31,437 bases of DNA, taken from positions 67,325 through 98,761 of the forward strand of contig QEOQ01000462.1 in assembly GCA_010279815.1 (NCBI GenBank), given 5' to 3'. This stretch comes from Brachionus plicatilis (taxonomy: Eukaryota > Rotifera > Eurotatoria > Ploima > Brachionidae). The notes below the pieces were generated by a model. That model was given only the letters and a program-made list of their open reading frames with translations, was not told where the DNA came from and made no database searches. The position numbers and the translations under genes were made by a program. Below, piece after piece: positions 18,158 through 28,900 of this stretch; the stretch's first letter is position 1; each line of letters begins with the position of its first letter.

Positions 18158-19130
18158 TACAGTACGTTTCTGAACAAAGTTGACAGTTTTTTGCGCACTG
18201 CGCAAGCAGCTCTAGAGCATCGCTTAATCACTTGCTCTAGAGTGCTTAAGCAGCGCTAGAGCGTGTTCTTGAACATTTATTTTTGTTCTAGCGCAGCTCT
18301 AGAGCATGTGCTCAAACGCTGCTTAAGCAACCTAGCGCATCTTTAGAGCGTGTTCTTGAACATATATTTTTGTTCTAGCGCAGCTCTAAAGCATGTGGTC
18401 AAACGCTGCTTAAGCCTTATCCGTCGGAAATAGAAAAAATAACGTTGAAGACGATAATCGGTCATTTTTGACCCATTTTCTAATTCGTTGTTCAGCTCAG
18501 GTGAATAATTAATAAATTTAAATTCTTAGAACTCATTTTTTTAAAATTGATTGAATCAATAATTTTTAATTGATTTATATAGCAAATTTTTTATTTTGAG
18601 AAATTCGTTGATTTGAAAACAATCCTTCAATTATGAAAAATATTTCAAGGATTAAAAGTAAAGCGGTTTTTTTTAAGATTCTAAAGAAGGGATAAGCAAT
18701 TTATAATATGAAAACTAATTGTTTGATTTGTTAAAGTAAAAACTATTGTATATTTAGTTCAAATAAGATTTATCAATTAAAAAAACGATAAAAATAAAAA
18801 AAAATTTGCTTGGGTCAAAAATTACCCATTTTCGTCTTCAACGTAATGCTGGGTCACTTTTGACCCAGTTTTCGACGGGTAAGGGTTAAGCAACCTAGCG
18901 CATCTCTAGAGCGTGTTCTTGAACATTTATTTTTGTTCTAGCGCAGCTCTAGAGCATGTGCTCAAACGCTGCTTAAGCAACCTAGCGCATCTTTAGAGCG
19001 TGTTCTTGAACATATATTTTTGTTCTAGCGCAGCGCTTGAGCACATGCTCTAGCGCTGCTTAAACAAACTAGCGCAGCTCTAGAGCATGTGCTGCGCTAG
19101 ACTGTCAACTTTGTTCAGAAACGTACTGTA
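18158..19130. mobile_element. TA-flanked Tc1/mariner-like non-autonomous element built from 87-bp palindromic units
   Basis: The ends are perfect inverted repeats of about 27 bp, starting CAGTACGTTTCTGAACAAAG and continuing TTGACAG, each bordered by TA as expected for Tc1/mariner insertion. The body holds four copies of an 87-bp unit (marker GCGTGTTCTTGAACAT at 18261, 18348, 18911 and 18998). Within units, words such as AGCTCTAGAGC and GCTTAAGC form many nested palindromes. The body is much less AT-rich than its surroundings. A second element (18414-18885) splits the array into two plus two units. There is no transposase gene. Confidence 0.85.
18414..18885. mobile_element. piggyBac-like non-autonomous element inserted at TTAA
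   Basis: TTAA at 18410-18413 and at 18886-18889 flank ends that read GCCTTATCCGTCG (left) and CCCTTACCCGTCG (right, reverse complement). Inside are further inverted blocks: ACGTTGAAGACGATAATCGG with GTCATTTTTGACCCA on the left and matching sequence on the right. TTAA target duplication and CCCTT-type ends are the piggyBac signature. Removing the element with one TTAA restores an intact copy of the 87-bp host repeat (AACGCTGCTTAAGCAACCTA), which proves the insertion point. It has no coding capacity. Confidence 0.88.
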
Positions 19131-19145
19131 TTGTAGCCAGACTTG

Positions 19146-20722
19146 TTTATAAGTCACTTTAATTTTAATTTTTTTCGTAACATGAGCCGGTAATTCTGAT
19201 TTATTCTTCATCCAAAATCTTGTGAAGCCATCATCTTCGTTATAATCGATTTTGATGTATTGTTCCAATTCATTCTTGAATTTAGTTCTATCGTCGAACT
19301 CCTCAACTTGTGGAGTGCTTCTATTTAAAAAACTAAAAAATTCCGTCCTTTTGTTGGTGATTTTAGGAGGCTTGCTTTTGAATCTTTACTAATTGAACTC
19401 AATCGCCTGGATTTTTTTTGTTGCATCATTCACAACGGAAAAAAAACGGAATTTAATTTTCTAAATTATTTTAATTTCCTTCTCGGGTAGCTTTTATTTT
19501 CCATTTTGAAATAACTGATCTTCTAAGCGTTTAATAAATAAATGCTATTCATCTGAATTCAAATTTGATATAGCTAACCATTCGTTTTTAAATAAAGGGT
19601 CCATAAAAGAAGAAATATACCATGAATAGTCGACTATGCTATTGTTCTTTAAGTCTAATATTACAATAATGTGTTAATTTCGTTTCTCAATTCACTGATG
19701 AACGCTTTCATACTTTTGTTTACCAGTTTGAAATCGTCTAAATGTTGTATTAGACCCAAGTTTGTTACAGTTTTTATTATAATAATTTTAGCTGTAACAA
19801 ACTTGGGTCTACTAGACTGAGAATTGAGTACTAATCTCCCTGAATTTCATTTGTAACAAATTCAAATGGTTCTAAAATATTAATTATTTCTGCTAGTCTT
19901 GAATGTTCATTTTGACTTAAATTTAATCTTTAGTTATTGATCATATTCAGAGCTTCATTTAAATCGATTAATTTTATTTGACAAATTGCTCGTAAGCACT
20001 TAAGCTCACTATTCCAGCGTACTTTTATTGGTTTTGGAATTGAATTATATTTTTTTCAGCTAAATAAGAAGCAAAATATTTCTTTTACCTTTTTTGAAAT
20101 TTTAGTATTTTAATGAAATTTTAATGATTCTTTTAACGTTGTTGATTTTTGCAAGGCTTTTTTTTACCACAAGCTGTAGAGAGTGGGCAAAATATCTTAT
20201 ATGCATCGATCCTGAGTCCTGTACTAAATCAATCTCGTAGATATTAAAATATGTATCTAATTCGTCCTCAGAGCTTGTAAATTCTCCTTCAGTATCAGTT
20301 TCACTTTCTTCAATTTCCCTATCTGAAAGGTCAAACTCATCTTCACGACAAGATACAAAAGCGTACCCATTTTAACCATATTAGAACCATTATCCGTATC
20401 TATTCGAACTAATTTTTTACAAATAGCGAATTCTTCAATAATGATATCTTTTTCTCGTTTAATACCCCATCCAGTCGTTGCTGAAATATTTTTGCAGCGA
20501 AAAACACTAATCATAAGCTTCCTTATCGTAATATTTTAAATGCCGAAAAAAGTATGATGTATTATTCCTTGTGTCGGTAATTTTGTTCGAACAAAGTTAA
20601 CACTTTGCCGTTCTTGAAACTATTGTCAAATCAGAGTAGGCAATGTTCATGATTGCTTGCTGCTTCTGAGAATCATATTCTGAGTTTGTCGAAAATTGAG
20701 ATATATCAATCAACTTGCTCAT
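19146..20722 (-). pseudogene. hAT-family transposase pseudogene
   Basis: Minus-strand pieces appear in the order expected for a hAT transposase: a start-like MSKLIDISQFSTNSE at 20722; IDTDNGSNMVK (first catalytic Asp region) near 20400; an acidic stretch and then IRYFAHSLQLVVKKSL near 20180 (the HSLQL block); PIKVRWNSELKCLRAI near 20020; LDDFKLVNKSMKAFISEL near 19715; SFMDPLFKNEW near 19600; EQYIKIDYNEDDGFTRFWMK to 19190. Several stops and frameshifts separate them. The final dimerisation block (PATSVPSERVFS type) is missing; the frame runs out where the TA-flanked element at 18158-19130 begins. A 20-bp perfect palindrome interrupts it at 19751-19811. Confidence 0.85.
19751..19811. repeat. 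Perfect 20-bp inverted repeat inside the hAT pseudogene
   Basis: TAGACCCAAGTTTGTTACAG at 19751-19770 is exactly inverted at 19792-19811 with a 21-nt AT loop. It interrupts the hAT reading just before the LDDFK block. Confidence 0.9.
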
Positions 20723-20779
20723 ATTGTTTTCAAATTATTCAATTATTTTTTTAAATCTTAACATCTAAACTTCTTTAAT

Positions 20780-21260
20780 TTTAAAATTCCACGAGAAAAA
20801 AATCATATTTAAAAATGATTATTTCGTACCTAGAACAGACACCAACCGAGTTAACTTCGAGCACAAGACTTCCTCCAATCAGCTCTTTAGTAAGTAATCT
20901 CACAAAAGACCGAGTTATAGTGAGATGACAGGTAAAAGAGTTTGATAAAAATCGGATCCCTCTACTCATTAACCCGAGTAAGTGTCCATCCAAAAAAAAA
21001 TTTTCTTAAAAAATTATGAGATAAAAATTTTTACGGCCGGATAAAAATTCTTCTGAACAAGAGTTCTCGACTAAGGCGCCTCCTTGGACTCCCAAGCCAC
21101 ATGCATACAATGAGAGTCGTAAAGTCAACCTCAAGGTAATGATCACTTCGGGTCGTTCAGCCTTCATGTCAGTGTCGGATTTTCTTACTGGGTGGGCAGC
21201 CCTATTTTTTTTAATTTTATGTATAAGAATATAAACTTACGGTCCCACGCGTACGGCCCG
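20780..21260. other. GC-richer non-coding island of unknown nature
   Basis: About 480 bp clearly richer in G and C than the surroundings, in two parts. 20815-20992 ends before an A9 run and could be a retro-inserted SINE-like piece on the plus strand. 21045-21205 ends in GGGTGGGCAGCCCT plus a T8 run and could be a similar piece on the minus strand. ACGGCCGGATAAAAAT at about 21034 and ACGGCCCGAAAAATG at about 21254 are near-direct repeats. I found no convincing tRNA A and B boxes and no ORF with a recognisable product; the 70-codon minus frame at 20781-20993 is not supported. Confidence 0.35.
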
Positions 21261-22296
21261 AAAAATGTCATCCCTTCTAATGCCTTGAATATTTAATTGA
21301 TAAAATTCAAATAAGTTTTAAAGTTTAGAGAATTATTTTATGGCTTGTTTAACTTATTACTTAACTTGATAGAATAATAATTGTATTTTATTTTTAAATA
21401 ATTAATATTTATTATTAGTTAAATTTAAATTTAGTTAAAAATATTCTCAATCCTTAATTAATAAAAAATATAATAAATAGTTAAAAAATTATCAGAAAAA
21501 TATCAATATTTTTTAAGAAGAAAACTAAAAAGTCATCATTCTAGAGGTTTATTAAATGAATTTCATAAGAAATACATTCAAAAATTCATACAACCTGTAA
21601 TAAAAGAAATCCATCGATGGTGAAGTTTGATTCTCTACATCAGAATTTTTATAGATTAACCTAATAAATTAAAATCAATTAATTTTTTTCATAATTAAAA
21701 TTTATTTTAATTTAAATTACTTGAACTAGACTCAAAAAGTTTCTTTGGCTCAACTTTCCCGCTGAAAATTTGTCAGTCGACAGGTTTTTAAATAACTGAG
21801 TTTAAATATCTATAAAAAATTAAATTAAAGACATTTAATTATATGACGACGTCTTAGAAATTGTAAAATTAATATTTCATGGTAAGTTAAGTCATGCTTT
21901 TGACTTGACTTAAAAAATGTTTTAAAAAATGTCTTTAAATATTGACTTAAATTAATGTGACTTAAAAACAACTCTGATTGGAGCCTATAAAACCTAATTT
22001 TTTAATTTTCATTGTGAGAATGTAATTTTATTTTTCTCTAATTCAACATTGGATTCCTGGATCAAATTTATTTAAATTATTAAAGCATTTGTCTTGATTC
22101 TTTAGATAAAATTACTAATTTTAAACTTTTTTTAATAATTAAAAAGATATTCTATTTGTTAATTTAATTTTCTAAAAATTTCTCCACTGTTAATAATAAA
22201 TTAAAAATACAAGAAATTTTTTATTATTTATAAAATTAACCTTTTAAAATTAACCATAATCATCCAGTTAAACTCAATAAAAGATCGAAATGAAGT
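21261..22296. other. AT-rich stretch with remnants of the CAAGTC MITE family
   Basis: No gene seen. At about 21885-21975 there are AAGTCATGCTTTTGACTTGA and GTGACTTAAAAACAACT, which resemble the ends of the MITE at 12128-12383. Confidence 0.5.
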
Positions 22297-22610
22297 CTTA
22301 AAAAACTTGACTTTGCAAAGGCCTTCGTCAGAGTTTGCCACGCGTCATTAAGAGCAAAACTGATTGCCTGCGGGTTTTGTACAGGCATTGTCGATTGGGT
22401 CAGCGACTTCTTGTCAAGGAGGCAGCACCGGGTAGTGATGGATCAGCACTTTTCTGACTGGATTGATGTGTCTAGTGGGGTCCCTCAAGATAGCGTCCTG
22501 GGTTCGCTTCTGTTCGTCATCTTCATCAACGACATGCCAGCGGCGTTCAGCCACCTAGTCAATCTATTTGCCGATGACAGTAAACGATTGCCACAATACG
22601 CAGCACCAGT
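22297..22610 (+). pseudogene. LINE reverse transcriptase palm fragment, GC-richer type
   Basis: Plus-strand reading LDFAKAFVRV (block A), then GIVDWVSDFLSRRQHRVVMD, then SSGVPQDSVLGSLLFVIFIN (block B) and VNLFADDSKRL (block C). These are consecutive motifs of a non-LTR reverse transcriptase. Usual residues are changed (PQGS to PQDS, LGPLL to LGSLL, KAFD to KAFV). Both ends are cut. Base composition is far less AT-rich than the other LINE pieces in this window, so it belongs to another family or arrived recently from another source. Confidence 0.88.
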
Positions 22611-22637
22611 GACCTATTCACACTGCCTATTCAAAAC

Positions 22638-22762
22638 CGAATATTAGAATAGGCTCTGCAAAAACTCTGCAATTAAATTGCGCAGTTGAATTAAATACTT
22701 TTTAATGACATGCATTTTCCTGCAAAATTGCAGAGTTTTTGCAGAGCCTATTCTAATATTCA
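22638..22762. repeat. Hairpin repeat with 34-bp near-perfect arms
   Basis: GAATATTAGAATAGGCTCTG plus CAAAAACTCTGCAA at 22638 is inverted at about 22729-22762. CTCTGCAAAA words also occur in the foldbacks at 6.6-7.3 kb. It directly truncates the LINE RT fragment. Confidence 0.85.
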
Positions 22763-22900
22763 GCATGTTTTTTGCATTATTTAGCATTTTGCAGAGAGAT
22801 TTAATCAAATACCTTTCAAAAGTTATAAAAAAATTACTTTTTGATTTGATTATTTTGATCCTAAACTTCAAGATGCCAAAAAAAAGCTGTTCTGATATAA

Positions 22901-23732
22901 CCAACGCTTCGGTAGTCAGACCAATCCGACAAAGTCACTTCCGACAAGTCATTTCCGACAAATCACGATCCGACAATGCCTTTTCCGACAAAATAATTTC
23001 CGATAAGTCAATTCCGACAAATCCCGATCCGAAAATTTTTTATTTAACAATTAAATAAAAAGTTACTTTTCCGACAAAGATTTTAAGTAATATCAAATAA
23101 AAATTGTCCAAAAAAATAGTAACAATTAAATAAAAAATAATTAATTAAAAAGGTTTTAGCAGCGTTCATTGCACCTTATTCAATTTCCTTCATAATCGTC
23201 CTTGGTTTAAGATCTGGTTTAATTTCTAAAAAATTTTTTTGTTGCCTATTTGGTGACCAAAATCGGTAATTGGTTGTTTGGTAATGGTTTTTTCAAATTT
23301 TTTAATGGCTGCTAGGCAACCAGAAGATTCGTTTTCATTACAAATTCTAGATATGTATCCAATTATCTTCGATTCATATTTAAATCGATACTTTTCAGTT
23401 AAGTAACCAATACATAGTTTCCCTTTGGTGGTTTTAAACTCAATAAAAGTATTATCTTGACTTTGAGACATATCAATTATAAAATAAATTTGGTGACAAT
23501 AATATTTTTTTGGACAATTTTTATTTGATATTACTTAAAAAACTTTATCGGAAAAGTAACTTTTTATTTAATTTATAAATAAAAAATTTTCGGATCGGGA
23601 TTTGTCGGAATTGACTTATCGGAAATTATTTTGTCGGAAAAGGCATTGTCGGATCGTGATTTGTCGGAAATGACTTGTCGGAAGTGACTTGTCGGAAGTG
23701 ACTTTGTCGGATAGGTCTGCCAGCCAACGCTA
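22901..23732. mobile_element. MULE-derived element with TCCGACAA arrays and 9-bp target duplication
   Basis: The element at 22910-23723 is flanked by CCAACGCTT (22901-22909) and CCAACGCTA (23724-23732), a 9-bp duplication with one mismatch, the size usual for MULEs. Its inverted arms are about 210 bp (22910-23124 and 23500-23723) and contain repeated TTCCGACAAGTCA-type words, eight or more in each arm. The centre carries a FLYWCH-like frame on the minus strand (23226-23471). No catalytic DDE domain is present, so it would need a transposase from elsewhere. Confidence 0.88.
23226..23471 (-). CDS. FLYWCH-like zinc finger ORF inside the MULE-derived element, 81 aa
   Basis: The frame starts MSQSQDNTFIEFKTTKGKLC and then carries SKIIGYISRICNENESSGCL, AAIKKF and TDFGHQIG. 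The spacing of F, KG, L, C, C and H matches the FLYWCH finger found at the N-terminus of many MULE transposases. The usual Trp before the first Cys (WRC) is SRIC here, and the usual final HxH is GHQ, so the finger may be degenerate. It is uninterrupted over 81 codons. The protein, if made, might bind element ends, but that is inference. Confidence 0.55.
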   Translation of the reverse strand: MSQSQDNTFIEFKTTKGKLCIGYLTEKYRFKYESKIIGYISRICNENESSGCLAAIKKFEKTITKQPITDFGHQIGNKKIF

Positions 23733-24530
23733 CAAGAGTGCAAAAAACTAAATTTTAAAATACTTAATTTTTTAAATATTCTATTCACATTTTAAAACTT
23801 TTAAATTATAAGTTGAATTTATCTAAAATTTAAGTTGATTTTTAAATTAAAGTTAAGTTCGAATTTAATTTTACAAATAAAAATAAATCAAATATAAATT
23901 CAAATTTATCTTATATTTAAGATTTTATTCGAATATTCTACTTTTTCAAAAGTCTTTTCAAATTTTTTATTTATTCAAGTTTCAATTTGTGTCCAAAAAT
24001 CTAAATCGATTTCATTACTAGAAATTTCCTTTAAAAATTTTTTAAAATTTGAGATTTTAAAATGTTAGAGTATTTTGATTGTTATTTTTCTAATAAATAT
24101 TATGAAAAAAGTAAATTTGATAAATATTTACCTTTTTTAAGATATTAATTTAGTTTTTTTAATAAAAAAATGATTTATTATTATTAATATTTATTAATTT
24201 AAAGACTCATAGGCAAAAGAGAAATGTTTAGTTAAAAGTATTAAAAAAAAATAAAAGTACAAATTATAATTTTAATTATAAAAATTCAACCAAATTTAAC
24301 CAAATTTTGTCAATAAAAGAACATATTTTAATTTTTCCTTATTTACTCCTTGTGAAGCATAAACATGTCCAGAAAGACTGAAAATTTGTGTGTACTCACC
24401 TCATAATAGATTATACCCTAAAAAAGTACTTAACCAAATTTTATGAGTTAAATAATTAATTAATTATAAAGTGAGCTTTAAAAAAACATTATGTTTTAAC
24501 CTATTCACAAATTCTATTTGTCTTAGCCTA
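23733..24530. other. AT-rich stretch, nothing recognised
   Basis: Long A/T runs. The 71-codon plus frame at 24471-24686 is mainly produced by the following foldback. Confidence 0.5.
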
Positions 24531-24877
24531 GAGATAAAGGCAAAATGTTATTTATTGTACATTTTTATATTTTTACATTTTTACATTTTTGAGAGAAAAA
24601 AAAAAATCTCAAAATCAAAAAATTTAAAAAAATTTTCATTAAGAAAAGTAATAATAAATTCGCAATTACTTAAAAAGGAGTTTTAGAAAAATTTAAATGT
24701 AAAAACCAAGGATAATTTTTTGAAAATCCCTTTTAATTAATTGCGAATTTATTATTACTTTTCTTGAATGAAAATTTTTTTAGATTTTTTGATTTTGAGA
24801 TTTTTTTTTCTTCTCTCAAAAATGTAAAAATGTAAAAATATAAAAATGTACAATAAATAACATTTTGCCGAGATAAA
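24531..24877. mobile_element. Foldback element with 8-bp target duplication GAGATAAA
   Basis: GAGATAAA at 24531-24538 and 24870-24877 flank an element (24539-24869, 331 bp) that starts GGCAAAATGTTATTTATTGT and ends in its exact inverse. The arms are about 130 bp and nearly perfect, including TTTACATTTTTACATTTTTG and AGTAATAATAAATTCGCAAT; only about 65 bp in the middle are unpaired. An 8-bp duplication fits hAT or P-type insertion. The high arm identity points to a young copy. Confidence 0.88.
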
Positions 24878-25920
24878 GCTTAACACAGCTCCTTATATCT
24901 CATTTTTTTGACTTTTCTTTACTGGAAAATACATTTTTTTTCACATGGCATTATATTGGTAACATTTGCGAGTATCAAGGTTTGATGAATTTGCGGACCA
25001 TTTTTTAGAAAAAAGGTAAAATTGCGCAAACCCGAAATAACTTTTGAACGATAAAACATAAAGATATGATCAAAAGTTCATTTTAATTTATAATTAAACA
25101 TATTTTCTTGATAAAATTATTTTTTGAACACTTATTTGGAGACAAAAATTAAATGCAAAACCGGTTTTACGGAACTATTCTATCAGCCTTTAAATAATAA
25201 TTTTTATTAAAATAAAATCAATATTTCGAAATACTTTTCTATATGTTGGTCCCCTAACCCTACTCCTCTTACGATAAAAATTTTTTTTTAGATAATTATA
25301 ATGAACGCTTACTCGAGGAGTCCAATGTTCGCGAGTGCGCGTACAAACTCCAAAATTATGATAGTTTTTGTAGCGTTTTAAAGTGTTTTATTTATTTTTG
25401 GAAGTATTACTTGTTCAATGAGCCAAACGTACCAATCTTCTTGGCAAAAAAATCTATTGCTTTAAAAATAATTTATTTTTTGATCAATAAAAGCTTAACA
25501 TTTGTCATACACCTCTAGATTATAAAATGGGTGTTTTCTCTAATTCATTGTTCCATTGTTAAACTTTAGTCATAGAATTTTCTAAAGAGGGTGTATCCAT
25601 CTTTATTAAAAAATTTCATTTTTAATCTCATTTTTTAGAATTAACAAATTTTATAATAAATATAAACAAAAGCGAACATTTTGTTCATTTTTAGAAATTG
25701 TCAAAAAAGCTTTATATTTTTTTTTGAAAATTTCTTTTTTTCCTTTTAGGTTAACATTTTAATTGTTTTCTTAAATAAATTTTTTTTTTAAATTCAAAGG
25801 TTTTGCTTCTAAATTTAGAATTTAATTATTCTCCAGATTTTAATGACTACAATATTTTCATTGTATATAAAAACTTATGCTAATTTAGAAATTATTCACA
25901 TTATTTGACTAGGCATTTCA
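24878..25920. other. Intergenic region upstream of the ACP6-like gene
   Basis: No gene recognised in about 1 kb. The sequence is a little less AT-biased than other gaps in places (24940-25050 and 25240-25380), but no frame of note remains open. The last 150 bp would hold the promoter of the gene starting at 25921. Confidence 0.5.
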
Positions 25921-28900
25921 ATGAGCGACGAATTGGTAAGCGTCTTTTTGGTCACCAGACACGGTGCTCGAACTCCCTTGCACTTGATCGACAGCTTGCC
26001 CGAGGTACCATCACTTTGGCCCAATAATTGCCTTTTTTTTACCTAATCTTAAAGATTGAGTACAAAAAAGAGCTGCTGAAGCCATTTGTTGAAGCCAAGA
26101 TGGTAGTCAAATCCCTGGATGGTCAAAAAGATCTCACCAACTCAATTTCATACAAAGATGAGAAGTATTTGCAGCGAAAGCTGAAGGGAGGCGCCTTCGT
26201 GGGACAGCTGACCAGCACTGGCGAGCAGCAAATGTTCAATTTGGGCTCAAGGCTGAAAAAAAAGTATATGCAGGACATGGATTTTTTGAGCCAAAAATAC
26301 GACCCCAAACAAATCTAGTAAATATTTTTTTCTTCCTCTTTCTAATTGATACAAGATGTTATTTTGTGGCTAGCGTTCGCTCAACGCACTTAAATCGGAC
26401 CATAAACTCGGCAAAGTCTCTTCTTGCCGGCATGTATCAGTCCGGTCCAAAGCAAAAACTAGATGGTATTTGAAAAAAAACATTTTCTTTTCAGACTAAC
26501 ATTTTTAATTAGAGCCATTTTTGGTCCACACTAATCAACTGGAAATAGATTATTTATATCCTAACCTTTTAGAGTGTCCGTACATTCAGCTGAAGAGAAA
26601 ATTGATCAAAAAGAGCTTTAGGTTCTACGCACAAGATTGGAACAACCAGTACCACTGTTTTGTTGATTATTTGAAGAAAAAGTACAATTTCCGCCAGCAT
26701 GATGTTTCCAATCCATTGTTTGTGTACGAATTTCTTGATGAAGTGCATTCCAGAATGGTAAGGTTTTGCGATATAACAGCTTTTTTTTTATTTAGATTTT
26801 TTTTGTCTAATTGTTGTATCAAAAAATTTAAATTGTTTGCTTAGAAATTGATTTTATCTTCGAAAAAAAGATAAAAAGGTTAATTTTCTTAAAAAAAATA
26901 ATCAAAAAATATTTAAATTTTTTTGTTGTTGTAACTTTTGTCTCATAAAGATTGGAAGTTCCAATTTGGTTGCATCAAAAAAAATGAAAATGTTTGATCT
27001 GAAATTGATTTTTTTTAAAAAGACTAAATATCATTGATACTTTTAATTTTGATATCTGACAGATTCGAAAAGTTTTTTAAAATTTATTAATATTTTAATT
27101 TTAGAAAAAAGTCTATTGGTAAAACATTGGTAATTTTTAGTTTAAGCAATGCAAAAATGATTTAAATTTTAACAGAAAATGAATATTTAAATTTATTTTA
27201 AAATTCCTCCAACTTTCGTACAACTGAATCTTTCAAAGTAAAAAATGATAACAAGGTTTAATCTTCAAAAATTAATAAAAATCATTAAATTTTTTGTTGT
27301 AATATTTGTTTTATAAAGCCCTTAGATTGCAAGATCCAATTTTTTTGTCAAAAAAATTAAAAACTCTCATTTTCTTTGATAGATCAAATATTATTAACAC
27401 TTTTAATTTTGATGTCTAACAGTTTTATTTTTTATTGATATAATAAATTATTTAATATTTAAAAAAAACACAAAATTTTTTTCATGATATTCAAAATTTT
27501 TAAATAAATTTTCTTATTTAATTTTAAATTTTTCCAACCCTCGTGCAACTAAATCTCACAAATTAAATAACAAGTTTAGTCTTCACAAATGAATCAATTT
27601 TTTATTTTTCAAAATTTTAAGAGTCTATTTCTTAATTAAAAACAATCCCAAAATAAAATCTAAATGATTTTTTCATATTTTTAAAATTTTTTTAATTTTC
27701 TTAGGCTCATGGTCTGGAAATACCACTTGGTCTGAGCGATTTGATTCAAGATGCAAATAGGTTCGCCTCCATCGAGCTTGGCATAGAGATGATGGAAAAT
27801 TTGGGCATTAATTGCGGAAAATTTATAAATTTGCTAAAGCATTTACTGCTAGAAGTAGCGTTTAAACATAGGAATGAAAAGTAAAAATTTAATTTTAAGA
27901 AATTTTAATAATTTTGTTTTTTTATATTTTTTAGATCTGATTATTATAAATTTAATTATTTTTCAGCACATGATAACACCCTAATCGCTTTGTTAATTGC
28001 TCTGAGCAAAATAGATGAATCAAATTATGTTTTTCCATCGTTTGGATCTGACCTGGTGATCGAATTGTGGAAAGATAGCTCAAGATATTATGTCAAAGTT
28101 TACTTCAATGGAAAAGTAAGCAATCATAATTAAGTCTAGGGATTTATTTTTTTAAGATCAAAGCAATTGAAATTTTTTTCTGTTAAAATATTTTATTTTC
28201 CATTTTTTTTATTCAGAGTCTCAAATGTCTTTTTTAGGCTAAATCAGAAAATGGATTCTTTTTCTTATGTTCAGATTCAAGAAACTTGATATTTAATAAA
28301 ACTAGGGAAAAGGAAATTGAAAAATCATTTTTCTTTTCTTGTTTTATTCGACAGATTTATAAAGAAAGGCAAATATTGCTTTATTACAATTTTAATGAGC
28401 ATATTCAAATAAATATATTTTTTTTCATAAAAAAGATTTTCAATTTTAAAAAATTTTTGTTTTTAAATTTTTATCAAAATAATTTTTTTCTTGTCTGATT
28501 TTAAACAAATTTCAATTAAATTTTTTGTAACAAGTGTGGGTAAACGAAGTCCAAGGATATTCGGAAGAGCCAAGGTGAAACTCATAATTTTTATTCTTTA
28601 TTATTTCTTTACACAAACCAATTAAAAAAATTGACTCAAAAAATTTTCTTTAAAATGCCATTAAATAGCATTATTTTATCCTTTATTTTCAGTCTACTCG
28701 AGTTAAAAAAAAAATATGTCAAAAAAAATTTACTAAATTTTAAATTAAAAATCAATCATCAAAAAATAAATTCCAGATTGGAATATTAAGAGGATTTTTT
28801 TGATCATAATATTTTTATTCAAAAACAAGTTACAAAGTTGACAAAACAACACTATAATATTTTGTCTTATGAGAAAATGGGAAAAAAAAAAGTCGGGTCA

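Noticed and set aside
18191..19100. CRISPR-like spaced repeats
   Set aside because: The 87-bp units are contiguous palindromic tandem repeats within a TA-flanked transposon in eukaryotic DNA; there are no unique spacers.
20815..21205. tRNA or tRNA-derived SINE promoter boxes
   Set aside because: Only partial A-box-like words (TGGCTTGGGAG) and no properly spaced B box could be found by eye.
22644..23058. Frames on both strands over the hairpin and TCCGACAA arm (86 and 117 codons)
   Set aside because: They translate inverted-repeat DNA and the iterated TCCGACAA words; no protein family is seen.
23573..23788. 71-codon minus-strand frame
   Set aside because: Mirror of the 22705-23058 frame caused by the inverted arm of the MULE-derived element.
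24471..24686. 71-codon frame across the start of the foldback
   Set aside because: It crosses the target duplication and repeats the low-complexity arm; no coding pattern.
26123..26308. 61-codon minus-strand frame
   Set aside because: Shadow of ACP6 exon 2 on the opposite strand.
28535..28574. Exon-like patch in ACP6 intron 6 (could read VWVNEVQGYSEEPR)
   Set aside because: With the available acceptor it enters in the frame TGT GGG TAA, and its 40-nt length would break the phase; the join of exon 6 to 29527 already gives a colinear protein.
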